Assembly: GCF_963082655.1 (NCBI RefSeq)
Contig: NC_081553.1
Span: 124,330,578-124,394,577, forward strand
Reading direction: 5' to 3'
Source: Stomoxys calcitrans
Lineage: Eukaryota > Arthropoda > Insecta > Diptera > Muscidae
Length of the DNA: 64,000 nt
The notes under the pieces are model-generated. The model was given only the letters and a program-made list of their open reading frames with translations, was not told the DNA's origin and made no database searches. Shown in pieces: positions 1 through 11,600 of the stretch (positions are counted from its first letter, which is position 1; every line of letters begins with the position of its first letter). A program made the position numbers and the translations under genes.

Positions 1-312
1 TTTACATGGCAGCTATATTGAAACATGGACCGATATAGCCCATTTACAATCTAGAAAGCACAATTATTATCAAATTTGGCTACAGTTTTGTTTTGACTTC
101 CAACCGCTTTGCCAAGTTTCGTGCAAATCGGTCTATAACCTGATACAGCTCTCATATAAAGCGATCTCCCAACTTGACTTCTTGAGTCCCTGGAAGCCTC
201 AATTTTTGTCCGATTTGCCTGAAATCTTACATATTGTGTACTTATATAACACCCATATTTTAGCAGAATCTATGGTGGTGGGTTCTTAATTCTTACCATG
301 CTCTCTAAAATA
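1..312. repeat. Diverged fragments of family A repeat monomers
   Basis: The stretch contains the family A hallmarks (TGGCAGCTATAT, GGACCGATATAGCCCATTTACAAT and, in the opposite sense, CTTGACTTCTTGAGTCCCTGG) but in broken order. Pieces of both orientations are joined here. No gene is visible. It is read as an old, rearranged border of the copy that starts at 318. Confidence 0.6.
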
Positions 313-317
313 CCGAA

Positions 318-1910
318 ACAAGTAAAAGCGTGCTATGTTTGGCCGGGCCGAATCTTATATACCCTCCACCATGGATCGCATTTGTCGAGTTCTTTTCCGG
401 CATCTCTTCTTAGGCAAAACAAGTAAAAGCGTGCTAAGTTCGGCCGGGCCGAATCTTATATACCCTCCACCATGGATCGCATTTGTCGAGTTCTTTTCCC
501 GGCATCTCTTCTTAGGCAAAAAAAAAGGATATAAGAAAAGATTTGCTCTGTTATTAGAGCGATATCAAGATATGGTCCGGTTTGGACTACAATTAAATTA
601 TATGTTGGAGACCTGTGTAAAATGTCAGCCAATTCGAATAAGAATTGCGCCCTTTGTGGGCTCAAGAAGTAAAATAGAGAGATCGATTTATATGGGAGCT
701 GTATCGGGCTATAGACCGATTCAGACCATAATAAACAGGTATTTTAATGGTCATGAGAGAATCCGTCGCACAAAATTTCAGGCAAATCGGATAATAATTG
801 CGACCTCTAGAGGCTCAAGAAGTCAAGATCCCAGATCGGTTTATATGGCAGCTATATCAGGTTATGAACCGACTTGTACTTTATTTGATTTCAGCCAAAT
901 CGGATAGAAATTGCGCCCTCTAGAAGCTCAAGAATTTAAGTCCCCAGATCTGTTTATATGACAGCTATATCAGGTTATGAACCGATTTGAACCATATTTG
1001 GCACAGTTGTTGGATATCATAACAAAATACTACGTGCCAAAATTCATTCAAATTGGATAAGAATTGCGCACTCTAGAGGCTCAAGAAGTCAAGACCCCAG
1101 ATCGGTTGATATGGCAGCTATATCAGGTTATGAACCGATTGAACCATACTTGGCACAGTTGTTGGATATCATAACAAAATACTACGTGCCAAAATTCATT
1201 CAAATTGGATAAGAATTGCGCCCTCTAGAGGCTCAAGAAGTCAAGACCCCAGATCGGTTTATATGGCAGCTATATCAGGTTATAAACCGATTTGAACCAT
1301 ACTTAGCACAGTTGTTGGATATCATACCAAAACACGTCGTGCAAAATTTCATTCAAATCGGATAAGAATTGCGCACGCTAGAGGCTCAAGAAGTCAAGAC
1401 CCAAGATCGGTTTATATGGCAGCTATATCAGGTTATAAACCGATTTAAACCATACTTAGCACAGTTGTTGGATATCATAACAAAACACATCGTGCAAAAT
1501 TTCATCCCAATCGGATAAGAATTGCGCACTCTAGAGGCTCAAGAAGTCAAGACCCAAAATCGGTTTATATGGCAGCTATATCAAAACATGGACCATTTAC
1601 AATACCAACCGACCTACACTAATATGAAGTATTTGTGCAAAATTTCAAGCGGCTAGCTTTACTCCTTCGGAAGTTAGCGTGCTTTCGACAGACGGACGGA
1701 CAGACGGACAGATGGAAAGACGGACGGACGGACAGACGGACGGACGGACGGATAGGCAAACAGACGGACGGACATGGCTAGATTGACATAAAATGTCGAG
1801 ACGATCAAGATTATATATGCCTCATGGGGTCTCATACGAATATTTCGAGTAGTTAAAAACAGAATGATGAAATTAGTATACTCCCATCCTATGGTGGAGG
1901 CTATAATCAT
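318..1910 (+). mobile_element. Family A DINE-1/Helentron-like element, copy 1
   Basis: The element begins ACAAGTAAAAGCGTGCTA, then a GC-rich palindrome (TTCGGCCGGGCCGAA in its intact form), then TATACCCTCCACCATGG. It ends GTATACTCCCATCCTATGGTGGAGGCTATA. The two ends therefore carry a subterminal inverted repeat (TATACCCTCCACCAT, slightly changed at the right end). Between them are about six diverged monomers of roughly 170 bp with the core AGATCGGTTTATATGGCAGC, then a GACGGACGGACAGA-rich segment. The first ~101 bp is tandemly duplicated (318-418 and 419-519). Reading frames here are repeat artefacts. Assignment to non-autonomous Helentrons is inferred from architecture, not homology. Confidence 0.65.
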
Positions 1911-2600
1911 CTGGCAAGGCATCTGGCAAATTAGACAGCCACTTTGTGGGCGAAATGAAGTGAGGATTCTACCGTACTCGGCACAGTTGTTGGAAGTCAT
2001 AGCAGAACACTATGTGCAAAATATCAGCCAAATCGGATGAAAATCGCGACTTGTAAGGGCTCAAGAAGTCCAATCGGGAGATCGGTTTTTATGGGAGCTA
2101 TATCTAAATCTGAACCGATATGATCCATTTGCAATCTTCAACGGCCTTCGTTAATATTTAGTATATGTGCAGGTCGATGGATACCAAATTGGTTCATATT
2201 TGGATATAGCTCCCATATAAAATAGCCCTTAATTTGATTTTTTGAACCCATAAAAGTTGAATTGTTATCCGATTTGGCTGATATTTTGCAATGAGTGTTT
2301 TGTTATGATCTCCAATAGTATTGGTAAGCATCGCTTAATAGCCTGACACACCTGCCGTATAAAGCGATCTCCTGATTAGTCTCCCACGATCCCTAGAAGT
2401 ATTTGTTTTTGCCAGATTTCACTGAAATTTTCCACGTGTGTTGTTATGACTTTCAAAATCCATGGTAATTATAGGCCAAATCGCTCTGATATAGCTCCCA
2501 TATATACCGATCTCCACTCTTCTACGGCTTCTAGAAGTCAAAGTTTTTAACTGATTTGGAAAAAATTTGGTACTTAAAGTGCACATATGCCGGTCAACAA
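1911..2600. repeat. Further A-type monomer fragments, both orientations
   Basis: Positions ~1970-2150 resemble plus-oriented monomers (GGCACAGTTGTTGGAAGTCATA, then GGGAGATCGGTTTTTATGGG). About 2180-2590 reads in the opposite sense (GATTTGGCTGATATTTTGCA, ATAGCTCCCATAT). These look like two decayed fragments placed head to head. No coding content is seen. Confidence 0.5.
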
Positions 2601-3384
2601 AGTTCAGTTCAAGTTTAACATTAGCGTCTTGCTACTATAGTTTAGCTACTAAACTTTAGCACATGCTATGAATTTTCATGCCCTGTTTAAAAGTTGGAAA
2701 ATAATGTGAGGACATTATTTACTTATACATTTAAATTAGTTTAAGTGTTTATATATCCAAATTAAATCACATGTTAAGATAAACTTTAAGCTGAGTTTTA
2801 TTTTCTTCGTGTACATTATAAACTTGCCCCATGGCACTATGCCATTTATTTTGCATGGTACATGAGCATGCCAGTGTGTGTGTGTGTGTCAGCGAGTGAA
2901 ACAAAAACTACCCCATGGCTTGTGGTAAAAGGACTAAGGCTTCCTTTGCTTGTGTGTGTGTAAGTGTGTGCTTAGGGATTGTTTCTCATGAGCGCTTTCC
3001 ACGTGCCTAACTGCTTTTATAAGCTGATAACAAAAAGGTCTTGGAAATGGAGCTATTTTCTCATCTAAAGGAGAGAATAAAAGAAAATATAAAAATCAGC
3101 TGACTCAGGAATTTGGGAATACAGGAAGAAAAGAATGAGAGCAAATATTTCTTACTTTCATTTATATTTGGAATTTATCGCATTTCGAATAGTCGTAATA
3201 CATAAATAGTAGTTATAACAGAGCTTTAGGAAATAAACTATTTGGGTTAAGTCTTCCTATTTATTAATTTCAAAGATGAACAACATGCTGAAGTGAATAA
3301 ATAAAAAAATAACGACGCATAAAATTTGCCTACAATTTAAAGGTGCCACATTAAAATGTAAACGCACCAATTTCAGACTTGGTA
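2601..3384. other. Unassigned, apparently single-copy stretch
   Basis: AT-rich DNA with a short (GT)n tract near 2876-2890. No repeat family, open frame of note or convincing exon was recognised. It may be intergenic or intronic. Confidence 0.4.
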
Positions 3385-4735
3385 GCGAGCTTGGAAAACC
3401 CCTTCACGACCTAGTCGGCTAAATAGAGCATTCTCTCGCTGTCAAGGAATCTAAAATGGTAGCATTCGTTGCCATTGAAAGTGCTATCAACAATGTAAAA
3501 AGGACGTCATTAATGAAGAGGTTGGACTTTCTAGGTCCAAAAAGATGGGTCAGCAATGGTCAGTAATGGAACACCATAAAGAGGTGTACAGTCTCCTCCA
3601 CTATGGAGCATAACCATTAACAATATATTATTGTCTCTAGAGGAAAAAGGTGTAAAACTGGTCGCTTGGTTAGGGGAAAGTTTAGCAGCACTCTTAGAGA
3701 TATACTTCGGAAACCTCCACATGCGACAGCGAATTGGAGTACCGAAAGTGGTTTATGCGTAAATCCGCACAAGACAGAAGTAATTCTTTTCAGCAGTAGA
3801 TACAAGTTGCCTACAGTGGCACCTGTCTCCTTGGGAGGATAGAATATTACATTTACAGAACGCGCAAAATACCTCGATGTTTTGCTGGACAGGAAATTGA
3901 ACTTCAAATCCAACATTTTGGAAAGGGCAAGAAAAGCAACTCTTGCCGTATACACCTGCAAGAGGGCCATTGGCAAAAGTTGGGGGATCGGGGATAATCG
4001 GTGGACTTTTGGCGGGCCATACACCAAACACCAACACCATATAGCATTATAGCTCTGACAACTGCAGTACATACCCCGTGCATGACGCGTGGTCTACGTC
4101 ATGCACCGGGTATGTACTGCAGTTGTCAGAGCTATAATGCTATATGGTGTTGGTGTCTGGTGTACGGCCCGCGAAAAGTCCACCGGCTACCAAAGGATGG
4201 CATCAAATCCGAACTGAGGACGACATCATATGATACGCTGAATTTAATGCTACATCTAATGCCTCTGGACATTGTGGCTAGGCAAATTGCTGCGACCACT
4301 GCTGTGAGGCTAAGAGCTCTTTCTCTTTGGTCATGTGGCGGCTACGGACACTGTGTTATTCTTGATACAATGTGCGATGTACCAGCCAGTGTGGATTACA
4401 CCCTACCTGAGCCGCTTTCTGATAAAAAGTAGTGTACCATTCTTCATGATAGAACCCATTGGAACTTCAATATTCCTGGTTATAGAAATTACACAGACTC
4501 CTATAGGAACGGTTCCAAACAAGAAGACCGGGTGGGCTTTGGGGTGTACTCTGAAAAACTAGAACTGGTCACATCGAGAAGGTTACCCGACCACTGCAGT
4601 ATGTATCAAGCGGGAATCCTTGCAATCAGAGAAATGGTAAAACGTCTAAGACATAATCTCATAACAATGATTGGCATAAGTATCTTCTCAGACGGGAAAA
4701 CGGCAGTTTATAAGACGCACGAGATCGGTTAATAT
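3385..4735 (+). pseudogene. Non-LTR retrotransposon (Jockey/R1-LOA type) RT C-half and RNase H relic
   Basis: Frames strung across 3385-4735 resemble the reverse transcriptase of insect non-LTR retrotransposons: a VAFVAIESAINNV motif (the FVDIEGAFNNV palm motif, decayed) near 3460-3500, GLCVNPHKTEVILFSSRYK near 3745-3805, and the thumb-like stretch LDRKLNFKSNILERARKA near 3885-3935. The connection region MPLDIVARQIAATTAVRLRA follows near 4260-4315. An RNase H start (YRNGSKQEDRVGFGVYSEKL) is at ~4500-4560 and continues to ~4725. Several frameshifts and stops, and an internal inverted duplication at 3999-4185, make it non-functional. The endonuclease and ORF1 are missing, so it is 5' truncated. 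Clade assignment is approximate. Confidence 0.75.
3999..4185. repeat. Inverted duplication (two 89-bp arms) inside the LINE relic
   Basis: Arms 3999-4087 and 4097-4185 are reverse complements with only a few mismatches, separated by a 9-bp spacer. In LINE order the right arm is the normal coding sequence (TAVVRAIMLYGVGVWCTA). The left arm is the inverted copy that interrupts the reading frame just after AIGKSWGI. This is a fold-back mutation of the element, not part of its normal structure. Confidence 0.85.
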
Positions 4736-5130
<395 letters not shown>

Positions 5131-5149
5131 GCCTTGCCCCAAAGTTGGT

Positions 5150-5845
5150 TCATGTATGGTATTGTGTACCCACCACTTGCCGCACCGATTTTACTTAAGT
5201 AGCTCGTAGTCCTGCGTATCCCGTTATGATACAATAGCTATACGGACCTCCTTTTTACTTCTTTTCAGTAATAGCCTCGTCTTCTCAGGATCGTAACCCC
5301 TCATAGGATTTTCGTCGTCCTAGCATTCATTCATCTCCCACGCTCTTAAATTCGACTACGTCGACCCGAAAGTCTTCGGGATAACCAAGTTTATAGACGA
5401 AGGTTATCTGGCCTTCACCATCAAATCGTCTGCTCTTTCATTCCCCCTTACTCTGTTATGGACCGGCACCCAAACGGTCTCCTCTTACAATGCAGGACTG
5501 TTCGTGACCGTACTGTCCTGGTTGTTATTGCCCTTATGGCCATTTTACTGTTCGTAAAGATGTTCACACTCGACGTCCTTGCGTTAGCACAACACCACCT
5601 CCTGAATTCCGTGATCTCCCGAATCTTTGCCTGCAGGACCGTATTATGGTCAGGCAGTCTAAAACAGATCTCAGTCTCTGGGTTCTCAATGTAGATCCCC
5701 AGACCCACTCTGTTCTCTAGCTTTGATCCATCCGTGTAACATGACCTTCCAGATTACAATACTAGGGTTCCGTCAATACAAGAGTGTGTCGCTGGCAGCA
5801 GTGCCTCGCACTCGACCATAAGGTTTATCTCAGGTATCCTTGAGT
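5150..5845 (-). pseudogene. LINE RNase H and C-terminal domain fragment, minus strand
   Basis: On the minus strand, 5708-5448 reads MGLGIYIENPETEICFRLPD and then the RNase H-like SVNIFTNSKMAIRAITTRTV. Further downstream (~5465-5395) it continues into a VRGNERADDL-type RNase H motif, and towards 5150 into sequence parallel to the C-terminal domain of the LINE at 59880-61930. It is the same family as that copy, in opposite orientation. Frameshifts are present and both ends are truncated, so it is a relic. Confidence 0.7.
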
Positions 5846-5849
5846 CTTT

Positions 5850-5992
5850 TTGCAAAATTTGAAGCGCCGATATAAAATGTCAATACTAACAGGTATACGT
5901 AAACTTAATGGGGTCTAAGACGAATATTTCAAGGTGTTACAAACGGAATGACAAAATTAGTATACCCTTATCCTATTTGGGGAGGGTATAAA
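5850..5992 (+). repeat. Family A 3' tail fragment
   Basis: The order GCAAAATTTGAAGCGCC, AATGGGGTCTAAGACGAATA, GTGTTACAAACGGAATGAC, then AGTATACCCTTATCC and GGGGAGGGTATAAAAA is the standard right end of family A. Internal monomers are missing. It separates the minus-strand LINE fragment from the RTE-like element. Confidence 0.7.
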
Positions 5993-7250
5993 AACAATAA
6001 GGCAGCAGGAACCGATGGGTTGCCGGCTGAACAATTTAAGACAGATGGCGGCACGCTACGAAATCTGGCTAGAAGAACGCATACCAGGTGATTAGAACCT
6101 CTGCATACAATGTCTCGCTCACAAGATAGGGGACAAGAAGGTATGTGCCAACTACAAAGGAATAAGTCTCCTCCCCACCGCACACAAGATACTCTCGAGC
6201 GTACTGTGTAAAAGATTTAAAGTTTAAAATCAACAAAATAATTGGGCCCTATCAGAGTGACTTTAGACCTGGTAAATTCACCATAGACCAGATATTTCCA
6301 CAGGGCAAAATACCGGAAAAGAACCGAGAAGGATAATTCAACACCCATCAACTATTCGTTGACTACAAAGCCGCCTTCGACAGCCCTATACGTTCAAAGG
6401 TATTTCAAGCCTTGTCTGAGTTTAGTATTCCTGCAAAATTATGAAGACTCTGCAGAATGACTCTTGCTGGAACATGTTGTTCCTCAGTAAGAATCTCTCC
6501 GAACCATTCAATTCCAAACAAGGTTTCAAACAGAAGACAGCTTATCGTGCGATTTCTTTAATATCCTACTGGAGGAAATTATACGAGAAGCAGGTGTGTA
6601 TAGGCATGGCACAGTATTCACAAGAGAATATGTGCTTCTCGCCTATGCCGGCGACAACAATATTAGGTGTCGCTCACCGGAGAAGCGATTGCAGCCTTTA
6701 AAAGTAGCGAAAGAGAATTAAAGAAAGTGGGTTTGATAGTATATGGAGATAGGGCAAAGTGTATGATATTAACTCCCACAAAGCCCTGTAAAGCCGAGCA
6801 GATAAAGAAAATGGAGAAAGTTGGGAACCTAAACATTGAGATAGTCAGCAACTTTATCTTATTCGGTATCGCCGTAACCGAAACAAATGACACCGGTTTT
6901 GAAATAAAACGAAGCATAATATTGGCTAATAGCTGCTACTTTGGACTGAACAAGCAGATGCGAAGTAAAGCCTCCTCTCAACAAACGAAAATTACATTAT
7001 ACAAGGCTCTGATATAACCCGTGCTGTTGTATGGCTCCGAAGCATGGGTATCCGCTTAACCAGATGAGGAAGTACTTGGAGTGTTTGAGAGAAAAATCCT
7101 TCGCATAATATATGGACCAGTCTGTGTTAATGGAGAACATAGGCGTTGTATGAACCACGAACTGTATGACAACGATAGCATAGTTTAACGCAATAAAATA
7201 CAACAGTGTTCCAAAGACGACAACACCTGGACTCATAGGATCCTGAATTT
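5993..7250 (+). pseudogene. RTE-like non-LTR retrotransposon reverse transcriptase relic
   Basis: Shifting plus frames give NKAAGTDGLPAEQFKTDGG near 5993-6050, a GPYQSDFRPGKFTIDQIF finger-palm motif near 6246-6300, and LFVDYKAAFDSP near 6353-6390. The catalytic YADD region is degraded near 6640. Then comes the long open stretch 6667-7017 (VGLIVYGDRAKCMI; FGLNKQMRSKASSQQTKITL), followed by LLYGSEAWV and GVFERKILRIIYGPVCVNGE to ~7180. These motifs match the RT family in insects that is often called RTE-like; the clade name is from memory. Many stops and frameshifts are present. The tail of the same element appears at 8895-9125, beyond a nested LINE. Confidence 0.7.
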
Positions 7251-7264
7251 AACTCCCTTTGGGT

Positions 7265-8890
7265 TTAATTCGGGATTGGATCACATATACTGCACTTTGG
7301 ATTTTTATACAGAAGTCCAAACTCAGAAAGGGAGGCTTCTATTAACGGCTTTGACGCCCTTTCTGATTCCATTACGAATATTTTGGAGAATTTTCCGGGC
7401 AGTGAAATCGTTTTCGCTGGGGATTTCAATGTCCACAACTCCTACTGGCTTTCCCATTCGAGTCATACGACTCCTGAGGGTCAATACGTTGAGCTTTTCG
7501 CTGCGCACAATGATTTGGCGCAACTAGTGAACGAACCGGCACATATCGCATGTATCCAAGAGCACCAAAATAATATTCTTGATATTTTTTTAACGTCACA
7601 CCCTGAAAATTATGAAGTTAATACTCTTGCACCTCTTGGTAACTCCGATCACTGTTTCGTTTCAGCATCTTCTTCGTATTCTGCTCTTCGTACTGCTTTC
7701 TCCCAGTCCCGAAGCGGTCAATATTTTTATACGAAAAAGCACGTTCGGCTGTGCTCAATGGATTCTTTCAGCATTTTAATTGGAAACTATGTTTTCAAGA
7801 TTCCAGTAAAGACTATAACGGCTAAATCAGACGGCAAAAGTTGGTTTAACCAGACATGCAGAGATGCTGTTCTGGAACTGGTGCTTAGATAAAAATGCCA
7901 ATACTGAACTGCTGCTCAAACAGGCAAGATCTTCGTGTGCCAATGTGCTTAGACGCGAAAAATTTCTTTAAGAACAGCGTCTGCGTACTAAGGTTCTTGT
8001 TTCTACACGAGGAAGTAAGAGCTTTTGGTCGTTCGTGAAAAGAGTAATGGGTAGTTCTTCATCTATTCCAACTCATGTTAAGGATGATCAAACACTCACT
8101 GACCCGGTTGATAAGGCTAACCTGTTGGCTGATATATTTGCAGGGAACTCTTCCCTGCCGGATAGCAATCAACCACTCCCCTCAATCGAAAATGTATCGG
8201 ACATCATGCCCCAAATAATTTTTTGAACTCGTGGAGTTAAAAGGGTTCTTGAAAATCTAGACGTAAATAAATCTCCGGTCCCGGATGGCATATCAACATT
8301 TGTCTTACGCAAGTGTTCTTCGACGCTCGCTCGTCCATTGAGCAACCTTTTCAATCTTGCCTACCGTGCGGGAGTCTTTCCGGCGCGTTGGAAGGTTGCG
8401 AACGTTTAGCCAATACCCAAGAAGGACGAGGCAAACAACCCTGCGAATTATCGACGAATTGCGATATGCTCCGCCCTCTCCAAGGTCATGGAGAGCATGG
8501 TTAATTACCATCTTGTGAGGTATTTACAGTCTAATGGCCTTCTTTGCGACCAACAGTATGGGCTCCGCAAAAATCGCTCTACAGTCGACCTCATGGCACT
8601 TCTGTCGGAACGTTGGATTTTCTAAATCCACCAGTTTGGTGAGAGTAAGGTTGTGTCTCTGGATATCTCCAAGGGATTTGTTGGGTCTGGCAGGGAGCAC
8701 AACTATCAAAGCTTATCGAATTTGGTGTCCGTAATGGCTTCGTTCGATTTATTTCGAGCTTTCTCAGAGATCGCACTATTCGAGTCGTTATAGATGGGCT
8801 CTCATCCAATGAGCACAAATTGACCGCAGGTGTACCCCAGGGCTCTGTTCGTTCCTCCTTCTCTTTTTCTAATTTTCATCAACGATCTGT
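7265..8890 (+). pseudogene. CR1/Jockey-like LINE: endonuclease plus partial RT
   Basis: 7383-7892 encodes the second half of an apurinic-type endonuclease (EEP fold): FPGSEIVFAGDFNVHNSYWL carries the GDFN motif and LGNSDHCFV the SDH motif. A linker follows (SFWSFVKRVMGSSSSIPTHV, ~8020-8085), then RT segments: VLENLDVNKSPVPDGIS (~8250-8293), FPARWKVANV, NPANYRRIAICSALSKVMES, QQYGLRKNRST and VSLDISKGF (~8650). It ends near a decayed LTAGVPQGS motif (~8820). Catalytic FADD sequence and RNase H are absent. It sits between two parts of an RTE-like element, so it is probably an insertion in it. Confidence 0.75.
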
Positions 8891-8894
8891 TGAA

Positions 8895-9125
8895 TACCTA
8901 AAGACAAAGACCAAAACTCCGACAAAGTGCACAAGTGTAGAGCGAAATCTCGGAACTGGGCGTCAGAGATTGGAAAAGATGCGCAGAAGGAAGATGCCCT
9001 TGGGCATCTATTCTACGTCCGGCAAGAAGCACAAATTTTCTTTAATGGACAACTGCACAAAAAAGGTCAACTGAACGAGCTGGGAAGGGAGGCCAGTAAA
9101 TTAAAGTTGTTCTATCTTGCCAAAG
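8895..9125 (+). pseudogene. 3' tail of the RTE-like element
   Basis: One frame gives LGVRDWKRCAEGRCPWASIL (8960-9020), close to the C-terminal LGVRDW motif that ends the RTE-like family. The equivalent segment of a second copy lies at 59390-59630. It fits as the continuation of the element at 5993-7250 after the nested LINE. From 9126 to about 9300 nothing is recognisable. Confidence 0.5.
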
Positions 9126-9304
9126 ACTAAGGACTATTTTTTAGCTCAAGGAAAAGATGAAAGAGAAAATAGGCTGTTTTAAGATTTCAACCGAACAGAA
9201 AGAAGAAAAAAAATAAAAAACTTCTCTTTACACATAAATTTATTCAGCATAAAGGTTTGCCAACAACCCCCGTTCAAGACCTTTGTCATTAGAGAACACG
9301 CTTA

Positions 9305-11600
9305 TTAATTTTTTATATTCACCACCGAAAGATGGGGGTATATTCATTTTCTCATTCCGTTTGCAACACATCAAAATATCCATTTCCGACCCTAGACATG
9401 CCCGTCCGTCTGTCCGTCTGTCTGTGGAAATCACGCTACAGTCTCCAAAAATAAAGATATTGAGCTGAAATTTTGCACAGATTCTTTTTTTTTTTTTTGT
9501 CCATAAACAGGTTAAGTTCGAAGATGGGCTATATCGGACTATTTCTTGATACAGCCCCCATATAGACCGATCGGCCGATTTAAGGTCTCAGGCCCATAAA
9601 AGCCACATTAATTATCCGATTTTGTTGAAATTTACGACAGTGAGTTGTGTTAGGCCCTTCAACATTTTTCTTCAATATGACCCAGATCGGTCCCGGTTTG
9701 GATATAGCTGCCATATAGACCGATCCTTCGATTTAGGGTCTAAGGCCCATTAAAGCCACATTTATTATCCGATTTTGCTGAAATTTGAGACAGTGATTTG
9801 CGTTAGGACCCTCGACATTGTCCGTCAATTTGGCTCCGATCGGTCCAGATTTGGATATAGCTGCCATATATACCGATCCTAAGATTTAGGGTCTTAGGCC
9901 CATAAAAGCCACATTTATTATACGATTTTGCTGAAATTTGGGACAGTAAGTTGTGTTAGCCCCTTTGACATCTTTTTTCAATTTGGCTCAGATCGGTCTA
10001 GATTTGAATATAGTTGCCATATAGGCGGATCTCACGATTTAAAGTCTTGCGGCCATAAAAGGCGAATTTATTGTCCGATTTTTCCACAATTCGGGACAGT
10101 GAGTTGTGTTAGGACCGAAAATATTCTTCTGGAATTTGGACCAGATCGGTTCAGATTTGGATATAGCTGCCATATAGACCGATCTCTCGGTTTCAGATTT
10201 TGAAGCCATAAAAGGCGAATTTATTGTCCGATGTCGCTGAAATTTGGGACAGTATGTTAAGTTAAGCCCCTTGACATACTTCTGCAATATGGCACAGATC
10301 GGTCCATATTTGGATATAGCTGCCATATAGACCGATCTCTCGGGACCATAAAAGGCGCATTTATTGTCCGATGGCGCAGAAATTTGAGACAGTGAGTTGT
10401 GTTGGGCTCTTTAACGTCCTTCCTCAATTTGGCCCAGATCGGTTCAGATTTGAATATAGCTTCCGTATAGACCGATCCTCTGATTTAGGGTCTTAGGCCC
10501 ATAAAAGCCATATATATTATCCGATTTGGCTGAAATTTGGGACAGTAAGTTGCCTTAGGCCTCTCAACATCCTTCTTTAATTTGGCCCTGATCGGTTCAG
10601 ATTTGGATATAGGTGCTATATAGACCGATCTCTCGATTTAAGGTTTTGGGCCCATAAAAGGCGCATTTATTGTCCGATGTCGCTGAAATTTGGGACAGTG
10701 AATTAAGTTAAGCCCCTTGACATACTTCTGCAATATGGCACAGATAGGTCCATATTTGGATATAGCTGTCATACAGACCGATCTCTCGGTTTTAGGTTGT
10801 GGGACCATAAAAGGCGCATTTATTGTCCGATATCGCTGAAATTTTAGACAGTGAGCTGTGTTGGGCTCTTTAACGTCCTTCCTCGATTTGGCCCAGATCG
10901 GTCCAGATTTGAATATAGCTGTCATATAGACCGATCCTCAGATTTAGGGTCTTAGGCCCATAAAAGCCACATTTATTATGCGATTTTGCTGAAATTTGGT
11001 ACAGTAAGTTGCTTATGGCCCTTCGACATCTTTCTTCAATTTGGCCCAGATCGGTCCAGATTTGGATATAGTTGCCTTATAGACCGATCTCTCGATTTAA
11101 GGTTTTGGGTCCTTAAAAGGCGCATTTATTGTCCGATGTCGCTGAAATTTGGGACAGTGAGTTGTGTTAGGCTCTTCAACGTCCTTCCTCAATTTGGCCC
11201 TGATCGGTTTAGATTTGGACATAGGTGCCATATATACCGATCTCTCGATTTAAGGTTTGTGGTCCTTAAAAGGCGCATTTATAATCCGATGTCACTGAAA
11301 TTCGACACAGTGACTTATGTTAGGATTTTTGGAAATCCGTATCTTATACAGTTCAGATCGGTTTATTTCTAGATATAGCTACTAAAAACGCCAATATTTT
11401 GGTATACACAATTGAACAAGGACTTGTACTTATTAGTATTTCGTCCAAATCGCAACATATTTCGATATAACTGCTATGGGATATAAGGTATGCAATTTTC
11501 ACCGGATTTTGATGAAAGGTGGTTTACATATATACCAGAGGTGTTGGGTATCCAAAGTTCGGCCCAGCCGAACTTAACGCCTTTTTACTTGTTTAATAAT
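9305..11600 (-). mobile_element. Family B DINE-1/Helentron-like element with about 11 monomers
   Basis: The left end is CACCACCGAAAGATGGGGGT followed by CATTTTCTCATTCCGTTTGC. The right end is TCGGCCCAGCCGAACTTAAC then GCCTTTTTACTTGTTT. Between them roughly eleven diverged monomers of ~175 bp repeat with the cores GATATAGCTGCCATATAGAC and CCCATAAAAGCCACATTTAT. The palindromic end and ACTTGTTT tail are shared with family A, while the monomers differ. All open frames inside (for example 9928-10203 and 10986-11372) are periodic repeat translations without protein signature. Confidence 0.65.

Noticed and set aside
9305..11600. Regularly spaced repeats that could suggest a CRISPR array
   Set aside because: Monomers are ~175 bp, diverged and contiguous without unique spacers, and the DNA is eukaryotic.
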